A stretch of DNA of 64,000 bases from Chloroflexota bacterium. GTDB lineage: Bacteria > Chloroflexota > Anaerolineae > UBA1429. The DNA is taken from NCBI GenBank assembly GCA_012729455.1, contig JAAYDC010000006.1, positions 239,674-303,673 on the forward strand, in the 5' to 3' direction. How positions within the stretch are numbered: position 1 is the stretch's first letter; each line of letters opens with the position of its first letter. Of this stretch, positions 43,684-51,896 are shown in pieces. The notes under the pieces were generated by a model that was not told the origin of the DNA, did no database searches, and saw only the letters and a list, made by a program, of their open reading frames with translations. The position numbers were made by a program, and so were the translations under genes.

Positions 43684-44714
43684 TGGATGAAGCGCAGCTG
43701 AACGCTCTGTTCAAGACGTTCAACCATAAGCATATCCTTGTGGTGGGCGATTACTTTCTCGATAAATACCTGCAGCTGGATCGCACTCTCGACGAGGTCT
43801 CGCTGGAGACTGGCCTGAGCGCCCACCAGGTAACGGGCATCGTGCACAGCCCCGGAGCGGCCGGCAATGTGGCCGCCAACGTGCGCGCGTTGGGTCCTCA
43901 GGTGACGGCAATCAGCATCCTGGGCGATGACGGTGAGGGATACGACCTGCGCCGTCAGCTCGAAGAGCGCGAGATCGGGTTGGACGGGGTGCTGACCAGC
44001 CGCGAGCGCTTTACGCCCACCTATACCAAGCCGATGATGCATGAGCCGGATAGCACCGTCCATGAGCTTGAGCGCCTCGACCATAAAAACCGTACGCCGT
44101 TGCCCGCCGAGCTGGAAAACGCGCTGATCGCCAAGCTGACAAGCCTGGTCGATTCCGCGGATGCCATTGTCATCGCCGACCAGGTGCAGGAGCGCAACTG
44201 CGGTGTGCTATCCGAGCGTGTGCGCGGCTGGCTGGTGGGGCGCGCCCAGCAGCGCCGCGACCTGCTGATGGTGGTGGATTCGCGGCTGCGCGTGGGTGAA
44301 TACCGCTATATGACTCTCAAGCCCAACGAGCGTGAGCTGCTGAATGCCTTTGGCGAGGTTGCCGAGGACGAGGTGAGCATCGCACAGGCCAGCCAGCTGG
44401 GCTTGCAGCTAGCTGCCCGCAACGAGGCCAGGGTGTGCGTGACGTGCGGCAGCCGCGGGATGATCGTCTGTGAGCGCAGGCGCGCGCAGCGTGTGCCGGC
44501 TATCAAGGTGGAGGGACCGATCGACATCGTAGGCGCCGGCGATACTGCGCTGGCGAGCCTGGCATGTGCTCTCAGCGCAGGACTCAGCATGACCGAGGCC
44601 GCGTGGCTTGCCAACCTGGCAGCCTCTGTGACGATCCGACAGATCGGCACCACGGGGGTATGTACCCCGGTCCAATTGCGCAACGCCCTGACAGAGGCGC
44701 GTCAAGGCCCATAA
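43680..44714 (+). CDS. PfkB-family carbohydrate kinase, RfaE1/HldE kinase-domain-like
   Basis: The 344-residue kinase has the N-terminal ILVVGDYFLDKYLQLD, a substrate loop SPGAAGNVAANVRALG and the signature GPIDIVGAGDTALASLACALS with catalytic Asp. This resembles the kinase half of HldE/RfaE, which phosphorylates heptose 7-phosphate, but the nucleotidyltransferase half is absent. It overlaps the unknown gene by 4 bp. In a lineage without typical LPS the true sugar may differ. Confidence 0.8.
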   Translation: MMDEAQLNALFKTFNHKHILVVGDYFLDKYLQLDRTLDEVSLETGLSAHQVTGIVHSPGAAGNVAANVRALGPQVTAISILGDDGEGYDLRRQLEEREIGLDGVLTSRERFTPTYTKPMMHEPDSTVHELERLDHKNRTPLPAELENALIAKLTSLVDSADAIVIADQVQERNCGVLSERVRGWLVGRAQQRRDLLMVVDSRLRVGEYRYMTLKPNERELLNAFGEVAEDEVSIAQASQLGLQLAARNEARVCVTCGSRGMIVCERRRAQRVPAIKVEGPIDIVGAGDTALASLACALSAGLSMTEAAWLANLAASVTIRQIGTTGVCTPVQLRNALTEARQGP

Positions 44715-44720
44715 ATAACA

Positions 44721-44743
44721 AAAAACCCGAATACTCGGGTTTT
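44721..44743. terminator. bidirectional intrinsic terminator
   Basis: A 9-bp stem (aaaacccga 44722-44730 with tcgggtttt 44735-44743) has a 4-nt loop, with A and T tracts on the two sides. It stands between the PfkB gene and the minus-strand tRNA, so it can end both transcripts. Confidence 0.85.
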
Positions 44744-44767
44744 TCGCTGCCAGTCGGCTCAAACATG

Positions 44768-44849
44768 TGCCCCCGGCTGGATTTGAACCAGTACGTCCAT
44801 TCGGACACAGGCCCTCAACCTGCTGCGTATGCCATTCCGCCACGGGGGC
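44768..44849 (-). tRNA. tRNA-Leu (anticodon GAG)
   Basis: On the minus strand, an 82-nt type II tRNA: 7-bp acceptor stem GCCCCCG/CGGGGGC, discriminator A, anticodon loop TTGAGGG with anticodon GAG (codon CUC), a long variable arm (GTCCGAATGGAC) and the T-loop GTTCAAATC. The 3-prime CCA is not encoded. Upstream at 44859-44887 is a near-consensus promoter. Confidence 0.93.
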
Positions 44850-44858
44850 AATGAGGCA

Positions 44859-44887
44859 AGTATACCCAGCGCATGGGCGCTTGTCAA
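44859..44887 (-). promoter_or_regulatory. sigma70-like promoter of tRNA-Leu
   Basis: On the minus strand, TTGACA (44882-44887) and TATACT (44859-44864) have an exact 17-bp spacer; transcription would start just before the tRNA 5-prime end. Confidence 0.75.
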
Positions 44888-44908
44888 TTGAGGCATTCGC
44901 CATACAAT
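44881..44908 (+). promoter_or_regulatory. sigma70-like promoter of plsX
   Basis: TTGTCA (44881-44886) and TACAAT (44903-44908) have a 16-bp spacer. Its -35 box occupies almost the same bases as the tRNA -35 on the other strand. The ATG at 44937 follows an aaggag site. Confidence 0.45.
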
Positions 44909-44936
44909 CTAGTAAGCTGGATATTAAGGAGCCAAG

Positions 44937-45980
44937 ATGCGTATCGCCCTCGATGCCATGGGTAGTGACAACGCGCCGGTTGTGGATGTCGCCGGCGGAT
45001 TGCGCGCCGCCCGCCGCTACGACTGTGAGCTCATTTTGGTAGGGGATGAAGCGCGCATCCAGACCGAGCTGGCCAAAGCCGACCTGGCTGGGCTGCAGGT
45101 GCGCGTGGTGCATGCCACCCAGGTAATTGAGATGGGCGAGCATCCCGCCGAGGCAGTGCGCGCCAAGACCGATTCTTCGATTGTAGTGGGCTTAAAGCTG
45201 GTGCGCGATGGCCAGGCAGACGCCTTTGTCTCAGCCGGCAACTCGGGAGGCACCCTGGCGGCGGCAATCGCCTCAGTCGGACGGGTGGGGCGCATCACGG
45301 GCGTGCACCGCCCGGCGATCTCGAGCGTGGTGCCCACCACCGGCGCGCCCACCATCCTGGCCGATATCGGCGCCAACACCGACTGCCGTCCGGAATGGAT
45401 CGTCCAGTTCGGTATTATGGCAGCCGCCTATGCCGAGACGCTTGGCATCACAAACCCGCGTGTGGGGTTGCTTTCGAACGGCGAGGAAGACACCAAAGGC
45501 AACGCGGCGGTGCAGACCGCCCACCAACTGATGAAAAAGCTGCCGCTCAACTTTGTCGGCAATGTGGAAGGCCGCGACATCCTGCAGGGGGCGGCAGACG
45601 TGATTGCCTGCGACGGATTTGTGGGCAATGTGGCCCTCAAGACGGCTGAGGGCGTCATCTCGGTAATCCTTTCGTCGCTGCGCAGCACCATCAAGGCGCG
45701 CACCATCACCAGCATCGGCGGGCTGCTGGCCAAACCCGCCTTTCGTGAGGTAGGCCGCAAGCTCGACTATCGCGAGTTTGGCGGCGCTCCGCTTTTGGGC
45801 GTTAATGGGGTGGTGATCATCGCGCATGGCCGTTCGGATGAGCTGGCGATTGAAAATGCGGTGCGGGTGGCGATCCGCTGTGTTGAAAACGGGCTGGTAG
45901 CCCAGGTGCAGCGTGCCATCAAAGACAGCGCGCCGGTGTTATCTTCCTTACTGGATACATCCGACCCCACGGGAGCCTGA
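44937..45980 (+). CDS. plsX: phosphate acyltransferase PlsX
   Basis: This 347-residue enzyme makes acyl-phosphate from acyl-ACP for phospholipid synthesis. It begins MRIALDAMGSDNAP and has VSAGNSGGTLAAA, DIGANTDCRPEWIVQFGIMAA, GLLSNGEEDTKGN and a C-terminal GAPLLGVNGVVIIAHG. All are typical of PlsX. Length is right. Its stop shares one base with the next gene's start. No fabD/fabH genes are seen nearby in this window. Confidence 0.95.
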   Translation: MRIALDAMGSDNAPVVDVAGGLRAARRYDCELILVGDEARIQTELAKADLAGLQVRVVHATQVIEMGEHPAEAVRAKTDSSIVVGLKLVRDGQADAFVSAGNSGGTLAAAIASVGRVGRITGVHRPAISSVVPTTGAPTILADIGANTDCRPEWIVQFGIMAAAYAETLGITNPRVGLLSNGEEDTKGNAAVQTAHQLMKKLPLNFVGNVEGRDILQGAADVIACDGFVGNVALKTAEGVISVILSSLRSTIKARTITSIGGLLAKPAFREVGRKLDYREFGGAPLLGVNGVVIIAHGRSDELAIENAVRVAIRCVENGLVAQVQRAIKDSAPVLSSLLDTSDPTGA

Positions 45981-46678
45981 TGGATTTTTACGTCAACCAG
46001 CCTTTTGTCGATAAACGGGCCAAGTTCAGCCGCTATTTTACCTGGGGCAGCCTGGGCGCCCTGGCCGGCGGTCTGTTACTGAGCAAGACCAACATCATGG
46101 TCTCTTATGGGGCGCTGCTGATCGGCGTGGTGCTGGCGATTGCCGGGTCACACTATACGGCCCTGTATGTGCGCGAACCGCGCGCCGACCAGGTGCTCAT
46201 GCTGGTGCTGGGTGGCCTAGATAAGCGCTACACCCTGTATGCCTACTACCTGGCCAGCAACCTAGTGGTGCTCTCGCATTATGGCTTTATGGTGCTGCTG
46301 CCCAAGCTGCAAAAGGGGATTGTCACCTATCGCGACCGGCGCTGGAAACACAAAACCGGCCTGCGTCGCATCTTTGGCATTTTTGGTGAACAGGGCCTCG
46401 GCAACCCGACCAGAGAGCTGGCCGACGAGATTGGCCAGATGCGTAAATGGGTCGCCAAAGCGCTGCCCGAGTTCGAGGTGCCTGTTTCGGGTGCGGTGGT
46501 GTTCACCAACCCAGAGGTAGACCTACAGGCCGACCAATCCGACGGACCGGTCGTGACACCCGCCGAACTCTACGAATACCTCAGACACGGCCTGCGCGGC
46601 CAGGAGCTCTTGTCGACCGCCCAGCTCAAAGCCGTGCGGCGGGTGTGCGACGCGCTGGTAGAGTCCGAAACGCGCTAG
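45980..46678 (+). CDS. membrane protein with degenerate NERD-like domain
   Basis: The 232-residue protein starts with two hydrophobic segments (about 24-60), then a region patterned like NERD nuclease-related domains: YLASNLVVLSHYGFMVLLPKLQKGIV, a tryptophan in DRRWKHKTG, NPTRELADEIGQMRKWV and the following VSGAVVFTNPEVDL. In active NERD proteins a strand ends in ExK; here the corresponding stretch reads VLLPKLQKG, so the catalytic glutamate seems lost. Function is unknown. It overlaps plsX by one base and the convergent HNH gene by 4 bp. Confidence 0.5.
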   Translation: MDFYVNQPFVDKRAKFSRYFTWGSLGALAGGLLLSKTNIMVSYGALLIGVVLAIAGSHYTALYVREPRADQVLMLVLGGLDKRYTLYAYYLASNLVVLSHYGFMVLLPKLQKGIVTYRDRRWKHKTGLRRIFGIFGEQGLGNPTRELADEIGQMRKWVAKALPEFEVPVSGAVVFTNPEVDLQADQSDGPVVTPAELYEYLRHGLRGQELLSTAQLKAVRRVCDALVESETR

Positions 46679-47181
46679 CTCGCGCCGATATATTTATTCC
46701 AGACCTCACTGACCGGCTGATGGCTCAAGAGCACCATCGCCACATAACGCGGCCGCTCTGGCTGTGACAGGAGTCGCATGCCCGCTTCTTCGGGCAAGCG
46801 CGCTCCCTTGCGCTGGTTGCAGGATTTGCACGCGCACACGACGTTTTCCCAACTGGTCTCGCCGTGGCGCACCTTGGGCACGATGTGGTCGACCGTCAGG
46901 TTGGCCTTATTCGGCTGGTCGCCGCAATACTGGCAGGTAAAGTGGTCGCGCAGGAGCACGCTGTGGCGCGAGAGGGGCATCTTCACACGCATGGGCACGC
47001 GCACGTAATAGACCAGGCGGATGACTGCTGGCACCGGCATCGAAAAGTTTTCCGAGCGGATGTGCTGTTCGGTGGCTTCGAGCACCTCGGCTTTGTCTTT
47101 GAGCAAGAGCACAATCGCGCGGCGAATACTGACGACGCTCAGCGGGGCATATGAGGCATTCAGGACGAGAACCGCATCCAT
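46675..47181 (-). CDS. HNH endonuclease
   Basis: This 168-residue protein has the HNH core CQYCGDQPNKANLTVDHIVPK followed by VRHGETSWENVVCACKSCNQRKG: two Cys pairs for structural zinc and the His-Asn-His metal site. The N-terminal AVLVLNASYAPLSVVSIRRAIVLLLKDKAEVLE is typical of the stand-alone chromosomal HNH family found in cyanobacteria, Actinobacteria and Chloroflexota. The frame is open to 47223; the ATG at 47181 has GGGAGGAG just before it. A strong hairpin lies immediately upstream of that site. Confidence 0.88.
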   Translation of the reverse strand: MDAVLVLNASYAPLSVVSIRRAIVLLLKDKAEVLEATEQHIRSENFSMPVPAVIRLVYYVRVPMRVKMPLSRHSVLLRDHFTCQYCGDQPNKANLTVDHIVPKVRHGETSWENVVCACKSCNQRKGARLPEEAGMRLLSQPERPRYVAMVLLSHQPVSEVWNKYIGAS

Positions 47182-47188
47182 CTCTCCT

Positions 47189-47218
47189 CCCGGAGCCGGG
47201 CAGAATACCCGCTCCGGG
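47189..47218 (-). promoter_or_regulatory. RNA hairpin abutting the HNH ribosome site
   Basis: CCCGGAGC (forward 47211-47218) pairs perfectly with GCTCCGGG (forward 47189-47196), extended by three more pairs inside. There is no T-tract. The 3-prime arm overlaps the first bases of the GGGAGGAG site of the HNH gene, so it could limit ribosome access. Confidence 0.4.
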
Positions 47219-47264
47219 AACATAGTCTACTAGAGGCTTTTTAGCGCGTCAAACGGAAGTGATT

Positions 47265-49829
47265 CTAGCTCGACCAGAGCAGCATACCCGGGATCGGCCA
47301 GTCGCCGTATAGCTCGTTGTGCGGCTGCACGCGCATGGCATAGCCCTGCAGGCCGGAGACGTGATAAACCGCCTCACCCTCATATAGCCAGGTTCCCTGG
47401 CCTTTGTCTTGGGTGGCCTTGAGCTCGACCGTGCCCTGATGTTTGATCTGGCCCTCGTCGTCGACCGCCCCATAATAGGCCTCGACGAGCACATCCTCGG
47501 GAGAAAGGGCTCCCAGGTGTACATGGGCTTTCATATGGACGGAGTTTCCCACGGAGATGGTGCCCTGATCATCACTCTCGACCGAGTCAAAGCGCACCTT
47601 GGGCCAATGCACCCTGACTTTATTCAGCCAGGCGTCGGCAGTACGCACCGCCGTGCGATCACCCTGGTTAAGGGCACGATAGTTATGCTCGGCTGCCAGG
47701 TAAAAGCGCTCGGCATATTCCTGAACCATGCGGTGCGTATTGAATACCGGCGCAATCAGGCGCATGGAGGATTTTATCATCTGCACCCACTTGTGCGGCA
47801 CATCCTGGCCGTTACGCTGGTAAAAGAGCGGGATCACTTCCTGCTCAAGGATGCTGTAAAGCGCCTCGGCCTCCACCTTGTCGCCATAGGCTTCATCGGC
47901 ATATACTTCACCACGGCCGATCGACCAGCCCGTCTCGGGGCTAAAGCCCTCGCACCACCAGCCATCAAAGGTAGAGACGTTGATGCCTCCGTTAAAGACT
48001 GCCTTCATACCACTGGTGCCGCTAGCCTCGTGGCGGTGCCGCGGGTTGTTCAGCCAGATATCGGCGCCCTGCACCAGATAGCGCGCCAGGTTCATATCGT
48101 AATCTTCCAGGAATACGACGCGGTGGCGCATATCGTCGCGCTTGGTCATGCGCACAACCTGTCGGATAAACTCCTTGCCGGGGTTATCGTGCGGGTGGGC
48201 TTTGCCGGCAAAGATCAACTGCACCGGCCTGGCCGGGTTGTTCAACAGCTTGGCGAGGCGATCAGGATCGGCAAAAATTAGCGTCGCACGCTTGTAGGTG
48301 GCAAAGCGGCGCGCAAAGACGACCGTGCAGACATCTGGGTCGAGCACGTCGTCGGCCTGGTTGATCTCTACACTGGTGGCGCCGCGCCGTTCAAGTTGGC
48401 GGCGCAGCCTGGCGCGCGCGGTCGAGACCAGCTTTTCGCGGCGGCGCTCGTGTGTGCGCCAGAGCTCTTCATCGGGGATACGGCTGACCTGCTCCCAGAC
48501 GGTGTGGTCATAGGGGCGCTCCAACCAGCGCAGCCCTAGGTAACGCGTAAAGAGGGCTGTCATATCGTTGGATAGCCACGACATAACGTGCACACCGTTG
48601 GTGATCGACGAAATCGGCACTTCATCGGCCGGTACCTGTGGCCACAGGCTCTGCCACATCTCGCGGGCTACCTGGCCGTGTAGCTTGCTGACGCCGTTGG
48701 CATGCGTTGAGAGGTTGAGGGCCAGCACCGCCATCGAAAAGTTGGTACCGTTGGGATCGTTGGGGTTCTGCCCAAGCGCCATAAAGGCGTCGCGATCCAA
48801 CCCAAGCTGCTCACGGTATTTGGAAAAGTACGTCTCGATCAGTTGCGGCGGGAAAAGGTCGATGCCAGCCGGCACATTGGTATGCGTGGTAAAGACGTTG
48901 CCGGCGCGCGTCGCCAGGATCGCCTCTGAAAACGAGAGATGATGCTCGCTCATCGCCATGCGGATGCGCTCAAGCCCCAGGAATGCCGAGTGACCCTCGT
49001 TCATATGGTAAACGCTGGGCATCACTCCCAGCAGGTTCAACGCACGCATGCCGCCAATGCCCAGCACGATCTCCTGGCGGATGCGCATGTCGATATCACC
49101 GCCATACAGGCGTGAGGTGATCATACGGTCTTCGGGGGTATTGACCTCCAGGTTGGTATCCAGCAGATAAAGCGAAACCCGCCCAACCTGCACCTTCCAG
49201 ACCTGCGCCGTCACCTGGCGGTTGGCAAATTCGACGCTGACCATGGCAGGCTTGCCATCCACCATCTGCAGTTCCATCGGCAGGTTGGCAAAATCGTTGA
49301 TCGGGTAGGATTCCTGCTGCCAGCCATCTACGTTCAGATACTGGCGGAAATACCCTTCCTGATACAACAGGCTCACGCCCACCAGGGGGATATCGAGGTC
49401 GCTGGCGGATTTCAGGTGGTCGCCCGCCAACACGCCCAGACCGCCCGAATAGATCGGCAGACACTCGTTGATGCCAAACTCGGCCGAAAAATAGGCCACC
49501 AGGTGGTCAGGATAGGTAAGTTTATAGGTACGCTTGAACCAGGTGTCGGGCGCCTCGAGGTATTGGCGCAAAGCCTGATGCACGCGCTGTAAATGGCCAA
49601 TAAAACCGTCGTCGAGGGCAGCCTCCTCGAGGCGTGCCTGCGGCAGCGTGCCCAGCATCACCACCGGGTTGTGGCCGGCTACTTCCCACAGATCGCGGTC
49701 GAGGCGGCGGAACAGGTCGACAGCGTCGAGGTTCCAGCTCCACCACAAGTTATAGGCGATCTCGCGCAGGGGCTTGAGAGGTTCCGGAAGGCTGGGCAAT
49801 ACAGTAAACACATGGTTAGGTCGTGGCAT
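47265..49829 (-). CDS. alpha-glucan (glycogen/maltodextrin) phosphorylase
   Basis: This 854-residue GT35 enzyme releases glucose 1-phosphate from glycogen. It belongs to the shorter Thermus/Thermotoga type with an N-terminal DUF3417-like region (LREIAYNLWWSWNLDAVDLF). Catalytic-domain blocks include EFGINECLPIYSGGLGVLAGD, VYHMNEGHSAFLGLERI, TNGVHVMSWLS, RRFATYKRATLIF and the PLP-lysine segment EASGTSGMKAVFNGGIN. It follows the DUF1848 gene by 27 bp and might be the last gene of the nagA operon. Confidence 0.93.
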   Translation of the reverse strand: MPRPNHVFTVLPSLPEPLKPLREIAYNLWWSWNLDAVDLFRRLDRDLWEVAGHNPVVMLGTLPQARLEEAALDDGFIGHLQRVHQALRQYLEAPDTWFKRTYKLTYPDHLVAYFSAEFGINECLPIYSGGLGVLAGDHLKSASDLDIPLVGVSLLYQEGYFRQYLNVDGWQQESYPINDFANLPMELQMVDGKPAMVSVEFANRQVTAQVWKVQVGRVSLYLLDTNLEVNTPEDRMITSRLYGGDIDMRIRQEIVLGIGGMRALNLLGVMPSVYHMNEGHSAFLGLERIRMAMSEHHLSFSEAILATRAGNVFTTHTNVPAGIDLFPPQLIETYFSKYREQLGLDRDAFMALGQNPNDPNGTNFSMAVLALNLSTHANGVSKLHGQVAREMWQSLWPQVPADEVPISSITNGVHVMSWLSNDMTALFTRYLGLRWLERPYDHTVWEQVSRIPDEELWRTHERRREKLVSTARARLRRQLERRGATSVEINQADDVLDPDVCTVVFARRFATYKRATLIFADPDRLAKLLNNPARPVQLIFAGKAHPHDNPGKEFIRQVVRMTKRDDMRHRVVFLEDYDMNLARYLVQGADIWLNNPRHRHEASGTSGMKAVFNGGINVSTFDGWWCEGFSPETGWSIGRGEVYADEAYGDKVEAEALYSILEQEVIPLFYQRNGQDVPHKWVQMIKSSMRLIAPVFNTHRMVQEYAERFYLAAEHNYRALNQGDRTAVRTADAWLNKVRVHWPKVRFDSVESDDQGTISVGNSVHMKAHVHLGALSPEDVLVEAYYGAVDDEGQIKHQGTVELKATQDKGQGTWLYEGEAVYHVSGLQGYAMRVQPHNELYGDWPIPGMLLWSS

Positions 49830-49856
49830 TATCGCTCCTCTGACAGCAATCGAAAC

Positions 49857-50696
49857 TTAACCCGCGTAGCAGTATATGCATCCATGGCAGCGTGTCCAGT
49901 TGCCGTAGCTGCCCAGGTCATAATGCACCAGGCAGCCGCACCCCTTGCGGCTGGCACGTACAGGAGCCGACGGGCTGTGACCGGAGAGCGCGCTGAACCA
50001 TGTGCGGTCGCCGCAGGCAGCCCCTGCCAGCCCTGGCACTTGCCGGACGAGCCCTGCGGATTCGGCGCACACCGCCAGGCGGATGCCGAGCGGCTGGGCG
50101 ATCGCTAACAGTTCATGAGCCTGATCGGCCTGCCACGACAGATCATAACCCGGCATGCCCTCTGCCCAGCCCGGTAAACGTGACGCCAGGCGCCGATCGA
50201 CCCGCCGGTAAGTGCCAGGTTGGGAGATAAAGTTGATCGTGGCACGACGGATGCCCAGCGCGGCCGCCCGCTCTGCCAGAGCGCGAAAGGTATCGGTACG
50301 GTGAACAGTGGGGATGATTGGGTCGTAGCGCCAGTTGATGTGCGACGTCCCGCCGATCAGGCTGGCCAGCTCGGAAACCGAGTCGAGTGCGCCGGCAGGT
50401 ACGCCTGGCTCCCAAAAGGAGCCCGCGAGACCGGTATCGGTTACCTGCGCGGTTATCAAACTATGTTGGCGCAACTGTTCCAGCTGCTGGCGGCCAGCCA
50501 GCGCCACGGTGTGCGGGTCTTTGGTCCACAGCTGCAGCACCCAGGGTGCGCCAAATTCGCGCAGCATCTCATCGAGGATCTGCCAGCCTCTGGGCCAGCG
50601 TGCCGGATCCGTGCGGCGGGTGAGGTCGAGGTAGCTATCTGCACCAACTGCCTCAAGATAGCGCGTATAGCTGGCGCGGCTATAGGCAAAGGGCAT
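49857..50696 (-). CDS. DUF1848 family protein
   Basis: The 279-residue protein has DUF1848 blocks: TDPARWP near the start, LQLWTKDPHT, INWRYDPIIPT, and a C-terminal cysteine cluster GCGCLVHYDLGSYGNWTRC followed by GCIYCYAG. The tail could bind a metal or an Fe-S cluster. Function unknown; some relatives have been compared with DNA repair lyases. The frame is open further upstream, but the ATG at 50696 is 5 bp after the nagA stop, so the two are co-transcribed. No strong Shine-Dalgarno is seen. Confidence 0.75.
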   Translation of the reverse strand: MPFAYSRASYTRYLEAVGADSYLDLTRRTDPARWPRGWQILDEMLREFGAPWVLQLWTKDPHTVALAGRQQLEQLRQHSLITAQVTDTGLAGSFWEPGVPAGALDSVSELASLIGGTSHINWRYDPIIPTVHRTDTFRALAERAAALGIRRATINFISQPGTYRRVDRRLASRLPGWAEGMPGYDLSWQADQAHELLAIAQPLGIRLAVCAESAGLVRQVPGLAGAACGDRTWFSALSGHSPSAPVRASRKGCGCLVHYDLGSYGNWTRCHGCIYCYAG

Positions 50697-50703
50697 GCGG
50701 TGC

Positions 50704-51882
50704 TCAGCCGACCACGATTTCGCCGCCCTGGATGATGCGGCGAACCTCGAGCGTGGCAGGGTCGAGCAGCAGGATATCGGCCAGCTTGCCCGGTTCGAGC
50801 GACCCAACCAGCACATCCAGCCCCATAATGCGTGCGGGGGTCAGGCTGGCCATGCACAGTGCGTCTATCAGGGAGATACCCACCGTGAGCACGACTTGCT
50901 GCACGCACTGCAATAGGGTAGCCACCGAACCGGCAAACGCCAAGCGGTCCTCGGTGTAGGCAACAGCTTCGCCTTCATCCACATAGCAGATGTGCCCTGA
51001 CAGATGATAGGTGCCCGGCCCGAGGCCAGAGGCGCGCATGGCATCGCTGACCAGTGCCAGACGGCTCGGTCCCTTGAGTCGGTAGGCCATGCGCATCAGG
51101 CTGCTGGGCAGGTGATAGCCATCGGCAATGATCTCGGTGGTGAGGCCTTCTTCCATCAGGGAGGCCTCGACCATACCGGCATAGCGCTTGGCTTTTATAC
51201 GCCGCACCGTCGACATACCGCTCCAGCAATGCACCGTGTGGCGCATACCGCGGTTCATGGCTTCGCAGACTTGCTCATAGGTGCCATCCGAGTGCCCGCC
51301 CGCCACAACGATGCCGCGGGCAGCGAGCGCATCGATCAGCTCGAGCGCGCCGGCCCGCTCGGGAGCGAGGGTCACACAGCGCAGCCACGGTGCCCAAGCG
51401 AGCAGCTGCTCGCGTTCGGCCGCATCTGGCATGCGCAGCAGCTCGGGCGGATGTGCTCCGCGCTGCTCGAGGGAAAGAAAGGGCCCTTCCATGTGAATGC
51501 CCAATATGCGCGCCTCGTCGGCGGCGGGGGCCTCCATCACCTCGCGGATGGCGCCGAACACGCCAAAGATGTGCGCCAGCACCTCGCTCGAGGTAGTCGC
51601 CAGGAGTGACGTCGTGCCGGCGCGGCGATGGCGCCGGGCAGCCTGGCGCACCGCCTCGGGAGTGCCATCGGTAAAGTCACCGCCATCTCCGGCATGGGTG
51701 TGGATATCTACAAAGCCCGGGCAGGCGATCAGCCCGCTGACGTCGATCACCTCGGCATCGGCGGGAATAGTCACCTGGCGCGCACTGCCTACCGCAGCGA
51801 TGCGTTCGCCTTCGCAGAGCACCACCCCCTGCGGGATGATGCGCGTGGGAGTATAAACAGCTGCATTAACCAGTGCGCGCAT
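50704..51882 (-). CDS. nagA: N-acetylglucosamine-6-phosphate deacetylase
   Basis: The 392-residue amidohydrolase releases acetate from GlcNAc-6-phosphate. It has GFVDIHTHAGDGGDFTDGT (metal-binding His pair), HMEGPFLSLEQRGAHPPEL (metal Glu), VAGGHSDGTYEQ, MRHTVHCWSGMS, YHLPSSLM and the catalytic aspartate in LVSDAMRASG. The preferred start is the ATG at 51882; a GTG three bases earlier is possible. It lies 15 bp behind the disulfide oxidoreductase gene and 8 bp before the DUF1848 gene. No nagB is seen in the window. Confidence 0.92.
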   Translation of the reverse strand: MRALVNAAVYTPTRIIPQGVVLCEGERIAAVGSARQVTIPADAEVIDVSGLIACPGFVDIHTHAGDGGDFTDGTPEAVRQAARRHRRAGTTSLLATTSSEVLAHIFGVFGAIREVMEAPAADEARILGIHMEGPFLSLEQRGAHPPELLRMPDAAEREQLLAWAPWLRCVTLAPERAGALELIDALAARGIVVAGGHSDGTYEQVCEAMNRGMRHTVHCWSGMSTVRRIKAKRYAGMVEASLMEEGLTTEIIADGYHLPSSLMRMAYRLKGPSRLALVSDAMRASGLGPGTYHLSGHICYVDEGEAVAYTEDRLAFAGSVATLLQCVQQVVLTVGISLIDALCMASLTPARIMGLDVLVGSLEPGKLADILLLDPATLEVRRIIQGGEIVVG

Positions 51883-51896
51883 CACATTATTCCTGT

